Below are positions 53,162 through 61,644 of a stretch of DNA of 64,000 nucleotides, one piece after another. The translations under genes and the position numbers were made by a program. Source of the stretch: Alphaproteobacteria bacterium (GTDB lineage: Bacteria; Pseudomonadota; Alphaproteobacteria; Acetobacterales; Acetobacteraceae). The notes beneath the pieces are model-generated. The model worked only from the letters and a program-made list of their open reading frames with translations. It did no database searches and was not told the origin of the DNA. The stretch is from positions 1 to 64,000 of the forward strand of contig VGDM01000014.1 in NCBI GenBank assembly GCA_016869715.1. Direction: 5' to 3'. The stretch's first letter is position 1. Each line of letters opens with the position of its first letter.

Positions 53162-54190
53162 ATGATACTGCGTGTTGAAAATGAACGGCGCTTGTCGCTG
53201 GGCCATGCGCGCATCACCATCGCTGGCCTGCAGGCGCCGGCTGACGGCGGGTTCCGGATTCTTCGCGAAGGCTATGCGGCTGCAAATCTCGGCCGGCGTG
53301 GTTGGCAAGTGCAGGAAGAAAAGCTGGCCGCGGTAGAAATCCGCCAGGAAGGCCGCGATACGATTCTTGTGATTGGCCCGAGGCTGACGCGACATCTTGA
53401 ACCAGGCCCCTTGGTGTTTTTGCTGCCGGCGACAGGCTTGGAAGCAAGCCTGTTTTGGCCCGATGATATTGATGTGTTCGATGGGGATTTACCGCCGGAA
53501 CCGGTGATGCCGCAGGAGCCAGAGGAAGCGCCAGCGCCGCCGCCGGTTGCTTCCGCACCGCCAGCGCCAGCGCCTGCTCCCGCGCCGCCGCCACCGCCAC
53601 CGCGTGAAGAAGTTGCCGTATCTGAAGGACAAGAAGGCGCCTCACGCACGCCGCTGTTCGCCGGCATCGGGTTGCTATTACTAATAGCGGTTGGGGGCGC
53701 TGTCTGGTGGTTCACTGATTCCGCGCAAGCGCCAGCGCCAATCGCAACGCCGGCGCCGCCCGCATCACCGGCACCGTCACCGGTGCCAGTCACAGCGGAA
53801 CGCCCCTGGCTGGAACGCAGCAATGCCATGAACCTCCGCGATCTGGTCCAATCCGCCCCCGATGTCGCTGCCATTCATGCTGCCGCGCTCAGGCGCCAAG
53901 CCGCTGGACGGCATGATGATGCGCTGGTGCTGTTTGAAGAAGCTGGTGAGCGCGGCCATGCACCGGCGCTGACCGCCGTGGCACGGCTTTATGACCCTAT
54001 TGGTTTTGTCGCCGGGCGCCCCTTCCGCGCGCCTGACCCGCGTGCGGCAGCGCGTTATTATCGCGATGCGGTGCAGAGGGGTGATGCGGCTGCAGAAGCG
54101 CCGCGTGCCGCGCTCAAGAGTTGGCTCGATGAACAAGCGCGCGCGGGGAATGGCACAGCGGAAACGGCGTTAAGGGAGTTTTGGCAATGA
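53162..54190 (+). CDS. Single-pass membrane protein with Pro-rich linkers and Sel1/TPR-like tail
   Basis: I do not recognise a named family. The 342-residue protein has an N-terminal beta-rich region of about 110 residues (ILRVENERRLSLGHARITIA, VEIRQEGRDTILVIGP), a Pro/Ala linker (about 112-150), one membrane helix (TPLFAGIGLLLLIAVGGAVW, about 163-182), a second Pro/Ala linker (about 190-215) and a C-terminal helical-repeat region (HDDALVLFEEAGERGHAPAL, DPRAAARYYRDAVQRGDAAA) resembling Sel1/TPR repeats. Topology by composition: N-terminus cytoplasmic, tail periplasmic. It lies 26 bases after srfC and its TGA overlaps the next start, so it could link SrfBC in the cytoplasm to the periplasmic components. 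Confidence 0.75.
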   Translation: MILRVENERRLSLGHARITIAGLQAPADGGFRILREGYAAANLGRRGWQVQEEKLAAVEIRQEGRDTILVIGPRLTRHLEPGPLVFLLPATGLEASLFWPDDIDVFDGDLPPEPVMPQEPEEAPAPPPVASAPPAPAPAPAPPPPPPREEVAVSEGQEGASRTPLFAGIGLLLLIAVGGAVWWFTDSAQAPAPIATPAPPASPAPSPVPVTAERPWLERSNAMNLRDLVQSAPDVAAIHAAALRRQAAGRHDDALVLFEEAGERGHAPALTAVARLYDPIGFVAGRPFRAPDPRAAARYYRDAVQRGDAAAEAPRAALKSWLDEQARAGNGTAETALREFWQ

Positions 54191-56136
54191 TGTTGTGTCG
54201 CGCGGTTTTGGTTTTGGCGCTTGGGCTGTTTTGCGCCATGCCAGTTGCGGAAGTGAGCGCGCAACAAGCCGCGCGCCAACCGCTGTTGATGGACGGCCGC
54301 AGCGCCTTGTTCCAGCGCGTGATCCTGCGGCCCGGTACGCGCTTGGCTGAACGCCCGGATGCAAATGCGCCTGCACAGCCCACACCTGGCTTTGGAGTGT
54401 TTTACGTCTATGCGCGCCAGGGCAGTGGCGCAAGTGCCTGGCTTGAAATTGGTGCCGCACAGGATGGCCGCACGCAGGGTTGGGTTCCGGCAGAACGTAC
54501 CATTGATTGGAAGCAGACCATGGTACTGGCTTTCAACAACCCGGCCGGGCGTGACCGTGCGATGTTCTTCCGCGATGCCGAAACACCACGCGCGCTTTGG
54601 CTGAATATACGCGGCGGCGCGGCGGAGGCGACACGGCTGCGCGAAGCCGCACGCGCCAATGCTGAAGGGCCGGTGATTGCGCTAGAGCCTGAGAATTTCA
54701 TTGATATCACGCGGCAATTCTATCTGCTGCCCATCATCTCAGCCGATCGCGTGGAAAATGAGGCGGCGCAGGAAGCGCGACTTTTGGAAGTGATTTCTGC
54801 CCCAGCCCAGGCGGCGCCACCACCGCCGGCTGATCCCGATGCGCTTCGCAATTATCGAGGCGCTGTGATTTTTGTGGTGGATACTACTATCAGCATGGGG
54901 CCTTACATTGAACGCACGCGCGAAGCGCTGAAACGCGTGGTGGATCGCATTCGCGATACCGCCGTACGCGATAATTTCCGCTTCGGCATGGTGGCGTTTC
55001 GTGACCATATGGACGGCAATCCCCAGCTTGAATATGTCACGCGCATGGTCTCCTTGCCTGATCTGGCCGAGGCTTCGGATGCGATCCTGCCGCGCCTGTC
55101 CCAATTGGCCGAAGCGCGCGAGAGCAATGAAGGCTTTGATGAGGATTCTCTCGCTGGCATCAAGCTCGCCTTGGATGAGGTGCCCTGGCGGCAATATGGC
55201 GGGCGCTTTGTCATCCTAATCACGGATGCCGGGGCGCGCGATGCGAAGGACCCGCGCGGGCAGACGCAAATGGGCCCGGAAGAAATGCGCCAATTGGCGC
55301 AGTCAGAAGCCAAGCAAGTTGCGATCTACGCAATTCATTTGAGGACTCCGGAAGGGCGTAATAACCACGCGCGGGCTGAGCGGCAATACCGCGAACTGAC
55401 GCGCTTTGGCGCGGCGGGGGAGCTTTATTACCCTATCAATGAAGGCAACCTGAACCAATTCGGCCAGACCGTGGATGCGCTAACGGATGCGTTGCTGACG
55501 CAAGTGGCCGTTGCCGTCGGGCGGCCTATCGCCGGTATCCGCGCGCCGCAAAGCGCCGCTGAACGGCGTATTTCGGAACAGGCTGAGATTGTCGGCACAG
55601 CCATGCGGCTTTTCTACCTGGGGCGCGAAAGGCAGCAAACCGCGCCCGATGTGGTGCGGAGCTTCGTGCTGGATCAGGATTTGAACCCGGCGGATCCGCG
55701 GCCGGAAAGGCGGCCCTTAGATGTGCGTGTGCTGCTGACGCGCAACCAGCTTTCCGATCTGGCAACGACCTTGCGCAACATCATCCAAGCACAAGCGGCG
55801 GCGCGGCTTTCACCGGAAAGCTTCTTTGAACGCGTGCGCGCTGCCGCCGCTGCGACCGCGCGTGACCCGCGCCGCATGGCGGAGTTTCAGCGCCTTGGTG
55901 GGGCTTTTGGTGAAATCCTGCAAGACCTGCCCTATCAAAGCCAGATCATGGAATTTACGCAGGAAGAATGGAACAGCATGGGGGCCGGGCGGCGCACCGA
56001 AATCGTTAATGCGCTGGAAGCGAAGCTGCGCCTTTATGAGGAATTCAACCGCCAACCATCGCTTTGGGTAAGTTTCGATGGTGGGCGCAATCCCGGTGAG
56101 GCGATGTATCCTGTGCCACTGGATGCGCTGCCCTGA
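54187..56136 (+). CDS. Periplasmic SH3-like plus vWA-domain protein (PpkA periplasmic-region-like)
   Basis: The 649-residue protein has a signal peptide (AVLVLALGLFCAMPVAEVSA), an SH3-like region at about 40-110 (VFYVYARQGSGASAWLEIGA, GWVPAERTIDW), and a von Willebrand A domain at about 222-420. There VIFVVDTTISMGPYIERTRE gives the MIDAS DxTxS at residues 232-236, FGMVAFRDHMDG the next loop and FVILITDAGARDAKDP the third MIDAS Asp. A long C-terminal helical region follows. SH3-like plus vWA is the layout of the periplasmic half of PpkA, the type VI secretion kinase, but there is no kinase domain or membrane anchor here. ATG 54187 overlaps the upstream TGA (ATGA). Confidence 0.82.
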   Translation: MMLCRAVLVLALGLFCAMPVAEVSAQQAARQPLLMDGRSALFQRVILRPGTRLAERPDANAPAQPTPGFGVFYVYARQGSGASAWLEIGAAQDGRTQGWVPAERTIDWKQTMVLAFNNPAGRDRAMFFRDAETPRALWLNIRGGAAEATRLREAARANAEGPVIALEPENFIDITRQFYLLPIISADRVENEAAQEARLLEVISAPAQAAPPPPADPDALRNYRGAVIFVVDTTISMGPYIERTREALKRVVDRIRDTAVRDNFRFGMVAFRDHMDGNPQLEYVTRMVSLPDLAEASDAILPRLSQLAEARESNEGFDEDSLAGIKLALDEVPWRQYGGRFVILITDAGARDAKDPRGQTQMGPEEMRQLAQSEAKQVAIYAIHLRTPEGRNNHARAERQYRELTRFGAAGELYYPINEGNLNQFGQTVDALTDALLTQVAVAVGRPIAGIRAPQSAAERRISEQAEIVGTAMRLFYLGRERQQTAPDVVRSFVLDQDLNPADPRPERRPLDVRVLLTRNQLSDLATTLRNIIQAQAAARLSPESFFERVRAAAAATARDPRRMAEFQRLGGAFGEILQDLPYQSQIMEFTQEEWNSMGAGRRTEIVNALEAKLRLYEEFNRQPSLWVSFDGGRNPGEAMYPVPLDALP

Positions 56137-56144
56137 GGGTGTGC

Positions 56145-56900
56145 ATGAACCAAGCCGCACCAACCCTGCTACTGCAAGATTTGATCATTCGCCATCAGGC
56201 ACCAGGGGGTGCTCCAGGCTTTGAACTGACCATCGAGGCATTTTCCATCGCACGAGGCGAAGCCGTTGCACTGATCGGCCCTTCCGGTTCGGGCAAATCC
56301 ACCCTGCTCGATTTTCTGGCCTTGGCGCGACGCCCCGCGCATGCCGCGCAATTTCTTATGACACCGCGTGATAGCACGGCAATAGACCTTGCCGCGCTGT
56401 GGCGTACCCGCGACGAAAGCCGCCTGACCGCCATTCGCGCGGCGCATTTCGGCTATATTTTGCAAACTGGTGGGCTGCTGCCGTTTCTTTCCGTGCGTAG
56501 GAATATCGCGCTGAGCCAGGCGGTACTCGGCCGGCCTGATCCCGCCCATATCGAAGCCTTGGCGGCACGGCTTGAAATTGCGTCCTTGCTGGACCGCATG
56601 CCCGCTTCGCTTTCTGTAGGGCAGAGGCAGCGTGTCGCGATTGCCCGCGCCTTGGCGCATCGCCCGGAAATCTTGCTGGCCGATGAACCAACCGCGAGTG
56701 TGCATCCCGCCCTGGCCGATACGGTGATGGCGCTGCTGCTGGAACAGGCGCGTGAGCAGGATACGGCACTGATCCTGGCCACGCATGACCCAGACCGCGC
56801 GGCACGCCATGGTTTTGCGCTGCTGCCAATCCGCACGGAAGCGAGCCAAGGAACTGGGCGTTCCTGGCTTGGCCGCGCCAGCATGGGCGCAACTGCATGA
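56145..56900 (+). CDS. ABC transporter ATPase (LolD/TagT-like)
   Basis: The 251-residue ATPase has Walker A IGPSGSGKSTLLDFLALARR (about 44-63), Q-loop GYILQTGGLLPFLSVRRNIA, signature ASLSVGQRQRVAIARALAHR and Walker B EILLADEPTASVHP, in which the usual DP after the Walker B is replaced by HP. The class drives FtsX-type permeases (LolCDE, MacB, TagTS), which transmit mechanical force rather than move solute through the membrane. ATG 56145 is preceded by GAGGG; GTG 56139 is less likely. Its stop overlaps the permease start by four bases. Gene order ATPase-permease-FGE-fold protein is the tagT-tagS-tagR order. Confidence 0.85.
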   Translation: MNQAAPTLLLQDLIIRHQAPGGAPGFELTIEAFSIARGEAVALIGPSGSGKSTLLDFLALARRPAHAAQFLMTPRDSTAIDLAALWRTRDESRLTAIRAAHFGYILQTGGLLPFLSVRRNIALSQAVLGRPDPAHIEALAARLEIASLLDRMPASLSVGQRQRVAIARALAHRPEILLADEPTASVHPALADTVMALLLEQAREQDTALILATHDPDRAARHGFALLPIRTEASQGTGRSWLGRASMGATA

Positions 56901-58120
56901 GTGGAGGCTCCTCTCACACCGGGCTGCTTTGCGGGCTTTCGCTGCGTGATCTTTTGCATGAACGCACGCTGGCACTTTGTTCGCTGATTGGTCTTGCGGC
57001 CGTCCTGGCGCCACTTATAGTGCTATTTGGCTTGAAGCAGGGTGTGATTGATGGGCTGCGGGCGGAACTGATTGATAACCCGCGCAGCCGCATGATCGTG
57101 AACGCAGCCAATCGCAATTTTGACCAGGCATTTCTCACGCGCCTTGCTGCGCGGCCTGATATCGCCTTTGTCATTCCACGCATTCGCAGCCTGAATACCG
57201 AAGCGCGATTTGAAAACCCAGCGCGCCCTGGCACGGTGCTGCGCGCAGAATTACTCGCCACCGCCGCGGGTGATCCCTTGCTGCATAGCCTGCCCAGCAT
57301 TGCGCCAAACCAAATTATCCCAAGCGCTTCCTTCGCCGCGCGGTTGGATTTGCAGCCGGGCATGAATGTGACGCTGCGCGCCCTTCGCGGTGATGGCGGC
57401 GCAAGAGAGGTGCTGAATTTTCCCGCCACCATCGCTGCCATCGCGCCGCCTAACGCCTTTGGCCGCGATGGCGTTTTCGTTGACCTCAAGACGCTGCTGC
57501 TGGTGGATGGCTTCACCGATGGCGCGCTGCCCGCTTCTGCTGTACCCGCCGATATCGCGGATGATGCCACGCGCATCTTTGCCGGTTTTCGCGCCCATGC
57601 GCGGCGCTTGGAAGATGTGACGCGCATTGACCATGATCTGCGGCGCGATGGGGTGGAGGTTGAAACGCTCGCGGAACAGGTGGAAGGCTTGCTCAGCCTT
57701 GATCGAAGCCTCACGCTGCTTTTTGCCTTGCTCGCGGGGCTGGGTGGGGTTGGGTATCTCGTCTCACTTGGTGTCGGGCTTTATGCCAATGTGGAACGCA
57801 AACAACGCGATTTGTCGCTGTTGCGCCTGATCGGGCTGTCGCGGCGCGATCTGGTGGTGTTTCCGCTGTTGCAGGCGCTGATCATCGCGGGCGCGGGGGC
57901 GGCGCTAGCAAGCCTGCTCGCGCTGGCGGTAGCGGGTTTGGTCAATCGCCTGCCACTTGCGGGTGCCAATGCCGCTGGCGCGCGGGCCATTTGTGTCATT
58001 GAAGCGCGGCATCTGTTGCTGGCATTTTTGGTAAGCCTTTTGGGCGCGGCAGTATCCGCAGCTTCAGCCGGGTATCGCGCCGCCCGGATTGAACCTGCGG
58101 AGGGGCTTCGCGATGCGTAA
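56897..58120 (+). CDS. FtsX-type ABC permease (TagS-like)
   Basis: The 407-residue protein has four membrane segments, one near the N-terminus (ALCSLIGLAAVLAPLIVLFG, about 26-45) and three at the C-terminus (about 270-292, 328-352, 372-392), enclosing a periplasmic domain of about 220 residues (RSMIVNAANRNFDQAFLTRL-like start). VERKQRDLSLLRLIGLSRRD is the coupling-helix motif of FtsX/LolC/MacB permeases. The N-terminal LSLRDLLHERTLALC also recalls TagS. The stop overlaps the start of the next gene (ATGCGTAA), so ATPase, permease and FGE-fold protein are translationally coupled. No lipoprotein carrier (LolA-type) is present, which argues against a simple lipoprotein exporter. Confidence 0.83.
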   Translation: MSGGSSHTGLLCGLSLRDLLHERTLALCSLIGLAAVLAPLIVLFGLKQGVIDGLRAELIDNPRSRMIVNAANRNFDQAFLTRLAARPDIAFVIPRIRSLNTEARFENPARPGTVLRAELLATAAGDPLLHSLPSIAPNQIIPSASFAARLDLQPGMNVTLRALRGDGGAREVLNFPATIAAIAPPNAFGRDGVFVDLKTLLLVDGFTDGALPASAVPADIADDATRIFAGFRAHARRLEDVTRIDHDLRRDGVEVETLAEQVEGLLSLDRSLTLLFALLAGLGGVGYLVSLGVGLYANVERKQRDLSLLRLIGLSRRDLVVFPLLQALIIAGAGAALASLLALAVAGLVNRLPLAGANAAGARAICVIEARHLLLAFLVSLLGAAVSAASAGYRAARIEPAEGLRDA

Positions 58121-59783
58121 GCTGTTTCTTGCTGCCATGATCCTTTTCGCGCCAGCCGGAAACGCGCAAGAAAGATGGCCAGCCGAATTCTGGAATCCGG
58201 AACCGCTTGCCGATGATCTGATCCTGCCCATGCCTTGCGGCGGCGCAATGGTGTTTCGCCCAGTGCCAACACCTTTGGGTCAAGGGCTGTTGGCGGATCG
58301 GCCCGCCATGCTCGGCCAGGCGGATGCGCAAACCAATTACAGCGAATTTCTCCGCCAAAGCTTCATCGCCGGCCCGTTTCGCGGTGCCGATGCCGCTGCA
58401 CCGCCGCGCTATTACATCGGCAAATATGAGGTAACGCGCGATCAATACAGCGCGGTCACCAGCGAAACCTGCCCAAGCCCCGCCACCGCCGGGCGCCTGC
58501 CGCAGGCAGATATTACCTGGCATGATGCCGTCGGCTTCACGCTGCGTTATTCTACCTGGCTAGCGCGTAATGCGCGTGACGCGCTGCCGATGCGTGATGA
58601 GGCGCGCGCCTTTGCGCGCCTGCCGACCGAAGATGAATGGGAGTTCGCCGCGCGCGGTGGTGCGGCGGTATCAGAAGCGGATTTCAGCGCGCGTGTATTC
58701 CCCATGCCGGAAGGCATGCAGCGCCATGTCTGGTTTCAGGGCACGCGCTCCTCAGGCGGGCGCGTGCGGCCCATTGGCATGCTGGAACCCAATCCGCTTG
58801 GCATTTTCGATATCCTTGGCAATGTTGCGGAATGGGTGCTGGAACCCTATCGGCTCAATCGCGTTGGGCGGCCGCATGGTCAGGCCGGCGGCATGGTGGC
58901 ACGCGGCGGGGATTTCCTGACGCCGGAGGATCAAATCCGTTCAAGCCTGCGCGTGGAATTACCACCGCTTGATCGCAACGGCGAAGCGCTGCGGCTGCGC
59001 AGCCTTGGCTTTCGCCCGGTGCTTGCTTTGATTGCGACAAGCAGCGATCAGCGCCCCGCGCAATTGCGCGCAGCGTTTGAAGCTGAAGCGCAATCGCGTG
59101 GTAGCGCCAGTGATGATCCGGCACGGCTTTTGGAAGTGTTGAAGAATGACACGCCAGACCCATCGCTGCGCCAGGGCATTGATCGTGTAGGCGCGGCGCT
59201 GCGTACCGCGCAACGAGAGCGCAATGACCAGGAAATGCAGGCGATCCGAGGCCAGATCGCTGCGGCGGCGCAAATCGGCCGGCAAATCCTGCTCGCAGAA
59301 GGTTTTGGCGAATTGCTTGGCGCCTTTGCACGCGTGCAGGCGGAAACCGTGCAGGCGCAGCGGACGCTTGCCGAAGATCAGGGCCGCATCGCGGCTGCAA
59401 CACAAGTCGAGGTGCAAGCAGCGCTCCGCCGGCAGCAGGAACGCACGCAGCAAATCACCAATACCATGGCGCGGATTGAAGCAGCGCTGCGGAGCCAGGC
59501 GGAAGGCCAGCCCGCGCGTGCGCAGGAATTGACGGCGAGCTATCTGCGCAGCGTGCTGGCCGTTGGCCGCAGTGCGGATCGGTTGCGCATTGCGGATGCG
59601 GGCAATGTGGTGCACCAGGAAATGCAGGCGCAGGACGTGCAGTACCTGCCGGAATTGGCGCGCATTGCGGCGCGGCACATGGTTGCGGTCAGCAATGGCA
59701 ATCCGCCAAGCCGCGAACAGGCCTTGTCTGATTTGAAATCCGTCTTGCCTCCTGCAACGCCGGCCCAGCCAGCTCGCCGATAG
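58113..59783 (+). CDS. Exported formylglycine-generating-enzyme-fold protein with coiled-coil tail (TagR-like)
   Basis: The 556-residue protein has a signal peptide (KLFLAAMILFAPAGNA), then an FGE-sulfatase/SUMF1 domain at about 60-310: YYIGKYEVTRDQYSAVTSET, ARLPTEDEWEFAARGGAAVS, NPLGIFDILGNVAEWVLEPY and MVARGGDFLTPEDQIRSSLR. The paired cysteines that bind copper in true FGE are not evident, so an enzymatic role is doubtful and a binding role, as for TagR, is likelier. The last 240 residues are strongly helical with Ala/Gln/Arg-rich heptads (LRTAQRERNDQEMQAIRGQI, VQAALRRQQERTQQITNTMA), longer than TagR. It is predicted to be periplasmic. Start ATG 58113 overlaps the permease stop. Confidence 0.84.
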   Translation: MRKLFLAAMILFAPAGNAQERWPAEFWNPEPLADDLILPMPCGGAMVFRPVPTPLGQGLLADRPAMLGQADAQTNYSEFLRQSFIAGPFRGADAAAPPRYYIGKYEVTRDQYSAVTSETCPSPATAGRLPQADITWHDAVGFTLRYSTWLARNARDALPMRDEARAFARLPTEDEWEFAARGGAAVSEADFSARVFPMPEGMQRHVWFQGTRSSGGRVRPIGMLEPNPLGIFDILGNVAEWVLEPYRLNRVGRPHGQAGGMVARGGDFLTPEDQIRSSLRVELPPLDRNGEALRLRSLGFRPVLALIATSSDQRPAQLRAAFEAEAQSRGSASDDPARLLEVLKNDTPDPSLRQGIDRVGAALRTAQRERNDQEMQAIRGQIAAAAQIGRQILLAEGFGELLGAFARVQAETVQAQRTLAEDQGRIAAATQVEVQAALRRQQERTQQITNTMARIEAALRSQAEGQPARAQELTASYLRSVLAVGRSADRLRIADAGNVVHQEMQAQDVQYLPELARIAARHMVAVSNGNPPSREQALSDLKSVLPPATPAQPARR

Positions 59784-59948
59784 TGTCTGGCCGTAGCGAT
59801 CAAGGATGAGCCCAGAGGAGAGCAGGGCAGCCCCGCTCTCTGCTGCAGCCAAGGATTTCAATCACCATATTCCGGCGTTAGACTGGCCTCACTGGTGCCG
59901 AGTCGCTGCAGCACCCCTTTCACCGCTTTTTTGGACGGAGCCACGAGC

Positions 59949-60707
59949 ATGAGGCGCGACAAATTATTGATACGTCGGAACATTATCTTGGCAATTGCGC
60001 TCGCCATGTGCTGCGTGGAATCACCTGCTGAGGCGGAGCCGCTTCTCGAAGATCCTTTTGGCATCATTGGTACCGCGCCGACCGCTATTGGCAGCCAAAC
60101 ACTAGGTTTTGGCCTTGGCTATACGCGGGCACGAGATGGCGCCAAACGGGATCTTTATGGCGGTGCGCTTGAAGCAGAAGCGGGCCTGGTGCGCGGGCTT
60201 GATCTGCGCTTTGCGCAAACGCTGGAATATGGCCCAGCAGCGCCTTATCCATCAGATGAAGCGGCGCGGGTTTGGGGTGGCCTTTCGCAACTCGGTCTGC
60301 GGTGGCAATTCATAGAAGAGGAAGGCTGGCGCCCCGCAATCGGTGTTTTCGGTTCAGTGCGCACAGCCTATGGCGAGACCAGCGGGCCATCTCAGAGCGG
60401 GCAGATTGTTGGCCTGCTTAGCAAGACCATCATCGAAGGCCCACGCCCGCTGGCGCTTTCGCTCAATGCCGGCTGGTCTGAGTTGTTCAATCCGGCGCCG
60501 GGTGAAAGGGCAGGTCGGTATGAATTCGCCGCAGGCTTGGCGCAAAGCATTGGGGAGGATACCTCGCTTGGCGTGAGTTATTTGCGCAGCCAACAGGATC
60601 GCGGCGAGAAGGATCAGAACATCGTGGCGGCCGGGTTCTGGCATCGCTTGGGCGGAAGGGGCCCGATCCTGGCAGCCGGGGCCGGGGTCGGCATTGGGGA
60701 AGATTGA
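59949..60707 (+). CDS. Predicted outer-membrane beta-barrel protein
   Basis: I do not recognise a named family. The 252-residue protein has a signal peptide (IILAIALAMCCVESPAEA) and a mature part of alternating-hydrophobicity strands: GSQTLGFGLGYTRARDG, YGGALEAEAGLVRGLDLRFA, WRPAIGVFGSVRTAYGE, LALSLNAGWSELFNPAPGER and EDTSLGVSYLRSQQDRGEKD. This looks like a barrel of about ten to twelve strands. It lies 165 bases after the FGE-fold gene on the same strand, with a possible short hairpin at 59818-59840 between, so it may be the outer-membrane part of the locus or a separate unit. ATG 59949 is chosen for the signal peptide. Confidence 0.65.
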   Translation: MRRDKLLIRRNIILAIALAMCCVESPAEAEPLLEDPFGIIGTAPTAIGSQTLGFGLGYTRARDGAKRDLYGGALEAEAGLVRGLDLRFAQTLEYGPAAPYPSDEAARVWGGLSQLGLRWQFIEEEGWRPAIGVFGSVRTAYGETSGPSQSGQIVGLLSKTIIEGPRPLALSLNAGWSELFNPAPGERAGRYEFAAGLAQSIGEDTSLGVSYLRSQQDRGEKDQNIVAAGFWHRLGGRGPILAAGAGVGIGED

Positions 60708-60819
60708 CCAAGCTTTCTGGTTTTCGTCTTGGCCAAATGGCTGTTTGGGGCGGCTGCACCTTAAGCATTTTGGCCTTTGCCCATTGCGCCGCGCCACGCC
60801 ATGGCCCATCGAGCGATAA

Positions 60820-61644
60820 ATGAATTATCGCCACGTCTTTCATGCCGGCAATCATGCGGATTGCCTGAAGCATGCGTTGTTGCTGTCGCTGCTCGCGGCA
60901 CTCAAACGCAAGCCCGCGCCTTTCGCTGTCCTCGATACCCATGCGGGCTGCGGCATTTATGATCTTGCCGCATCGGAAGCTGCCCGCACCGGTGAAGCAG
61001 CGCGTGGCGCCTTGCGGCTTCTGGAAAGCACCAACACGGCGCTGGCGCCATGTCTTGACGCTTTGAAACAGGCGGGCTTTCCGGCCTTCTACCCGGGATC
61101 ACCCGCGCTGATCCGCGGCGCGCTCCGCCCGCAGGATCGGCTGATGGCGGCGGAACTGCACCCGGAAGATCACGCGCGGCTGAAGGCGCATTTCAAGCGT
61201 GATGCCCAGGTTGCCGTGCATAAGCGCGATGCCTGGGAAGCCTTGCGCGCGCTGACGCCTTTTCCTGAAAAGCGCGGCCTGGTGCTGATTGACCCGCCCT
61301 TCGAACAGGAAGGCGATTGTGGTCGCATCACGGAAGCCATGGCCATGCTGAGGCATCGTTTTCGCGCCGCCATCATCGCCGCCTGGTATCCCATCAAGCA
61401 TCGCGCCCCGGTGCGAGGTTTCCATCATGCGCTGATGGAAGCAGGTGTGGCACCGCTACTGGCAGCTGAATTGTGGCTGCGGGAGCCGACCGATCCGCAA
61501 AGGCTGAATGGCAGCGGTTTGGTCATTGCCAATCCACCGCAAGGCTTTGCCGAAGACGCCGCCGAGATTCTGCCCGCCTTGCGCACTGGCCTTGGCGCTG
61601 ATGAACCGGGCGCGGGCAGCGCCGTGACCTGGCTCGTGCCATGA
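60820..61644 (+). CDS. rlmJ: 23S rRNA (adenine(2030)-N(6))-methyltransferase
   Basis: The 274-residue protein matches RlmJ along its length: MNYRHVFHAGNHADCLKHAL at the N-terminus, VLDTHAGCGIYDLAASEAAR (SAM-binding), GLVLIDPPFEQEGDCGRITE with the DPPF catalytic motif of N6-adenine methylases, and AAELWLREPTDPQRLNGSGL near the C-terminus. It methylates A2030 of 23S rRNA during ribosome assembly. Its stop overlaps the gpsA start (ATGA). Confidence 0.94.
   Translation: MNYRHVFHAGNHADCLKHALLLSLLAALKRKPAPFAVLDTHAGCGIYDLAASEAARTGEAARGALRLLESTNTALAPCLDALKQAGFPAFYPGSPALIRGALRPQDRLMAAELHPEDHARLKAHFKRDAQVAVHKRDAWEALRALTPFPEKRGLVLIDPPFEQEGDCGRITEAMAMLRHRFRAAIIAAWYPIKHRAPVRGFHHALMEAGVAPLLAAELWLREPTDPQRLNGSGLVIANPPQGFAEDAAEILPALRTGLGADEPGAGSAVTWLVP

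Noticed and set aside
56145-58120. LolCDE lipoprotein exporter
   Set aside because: Only one permease and one ATPase are encoded, no LolA/LolB neighbours, and the coupled downstream gene is an FGE-fold protein as in tagTSR.
54187-59783. A type VI secretion system
   Set aside because: Only the TagTSR/vWA-like regulatory proteins are present; no sheath, tube, membrane complex or ClpV gene exists in the window.
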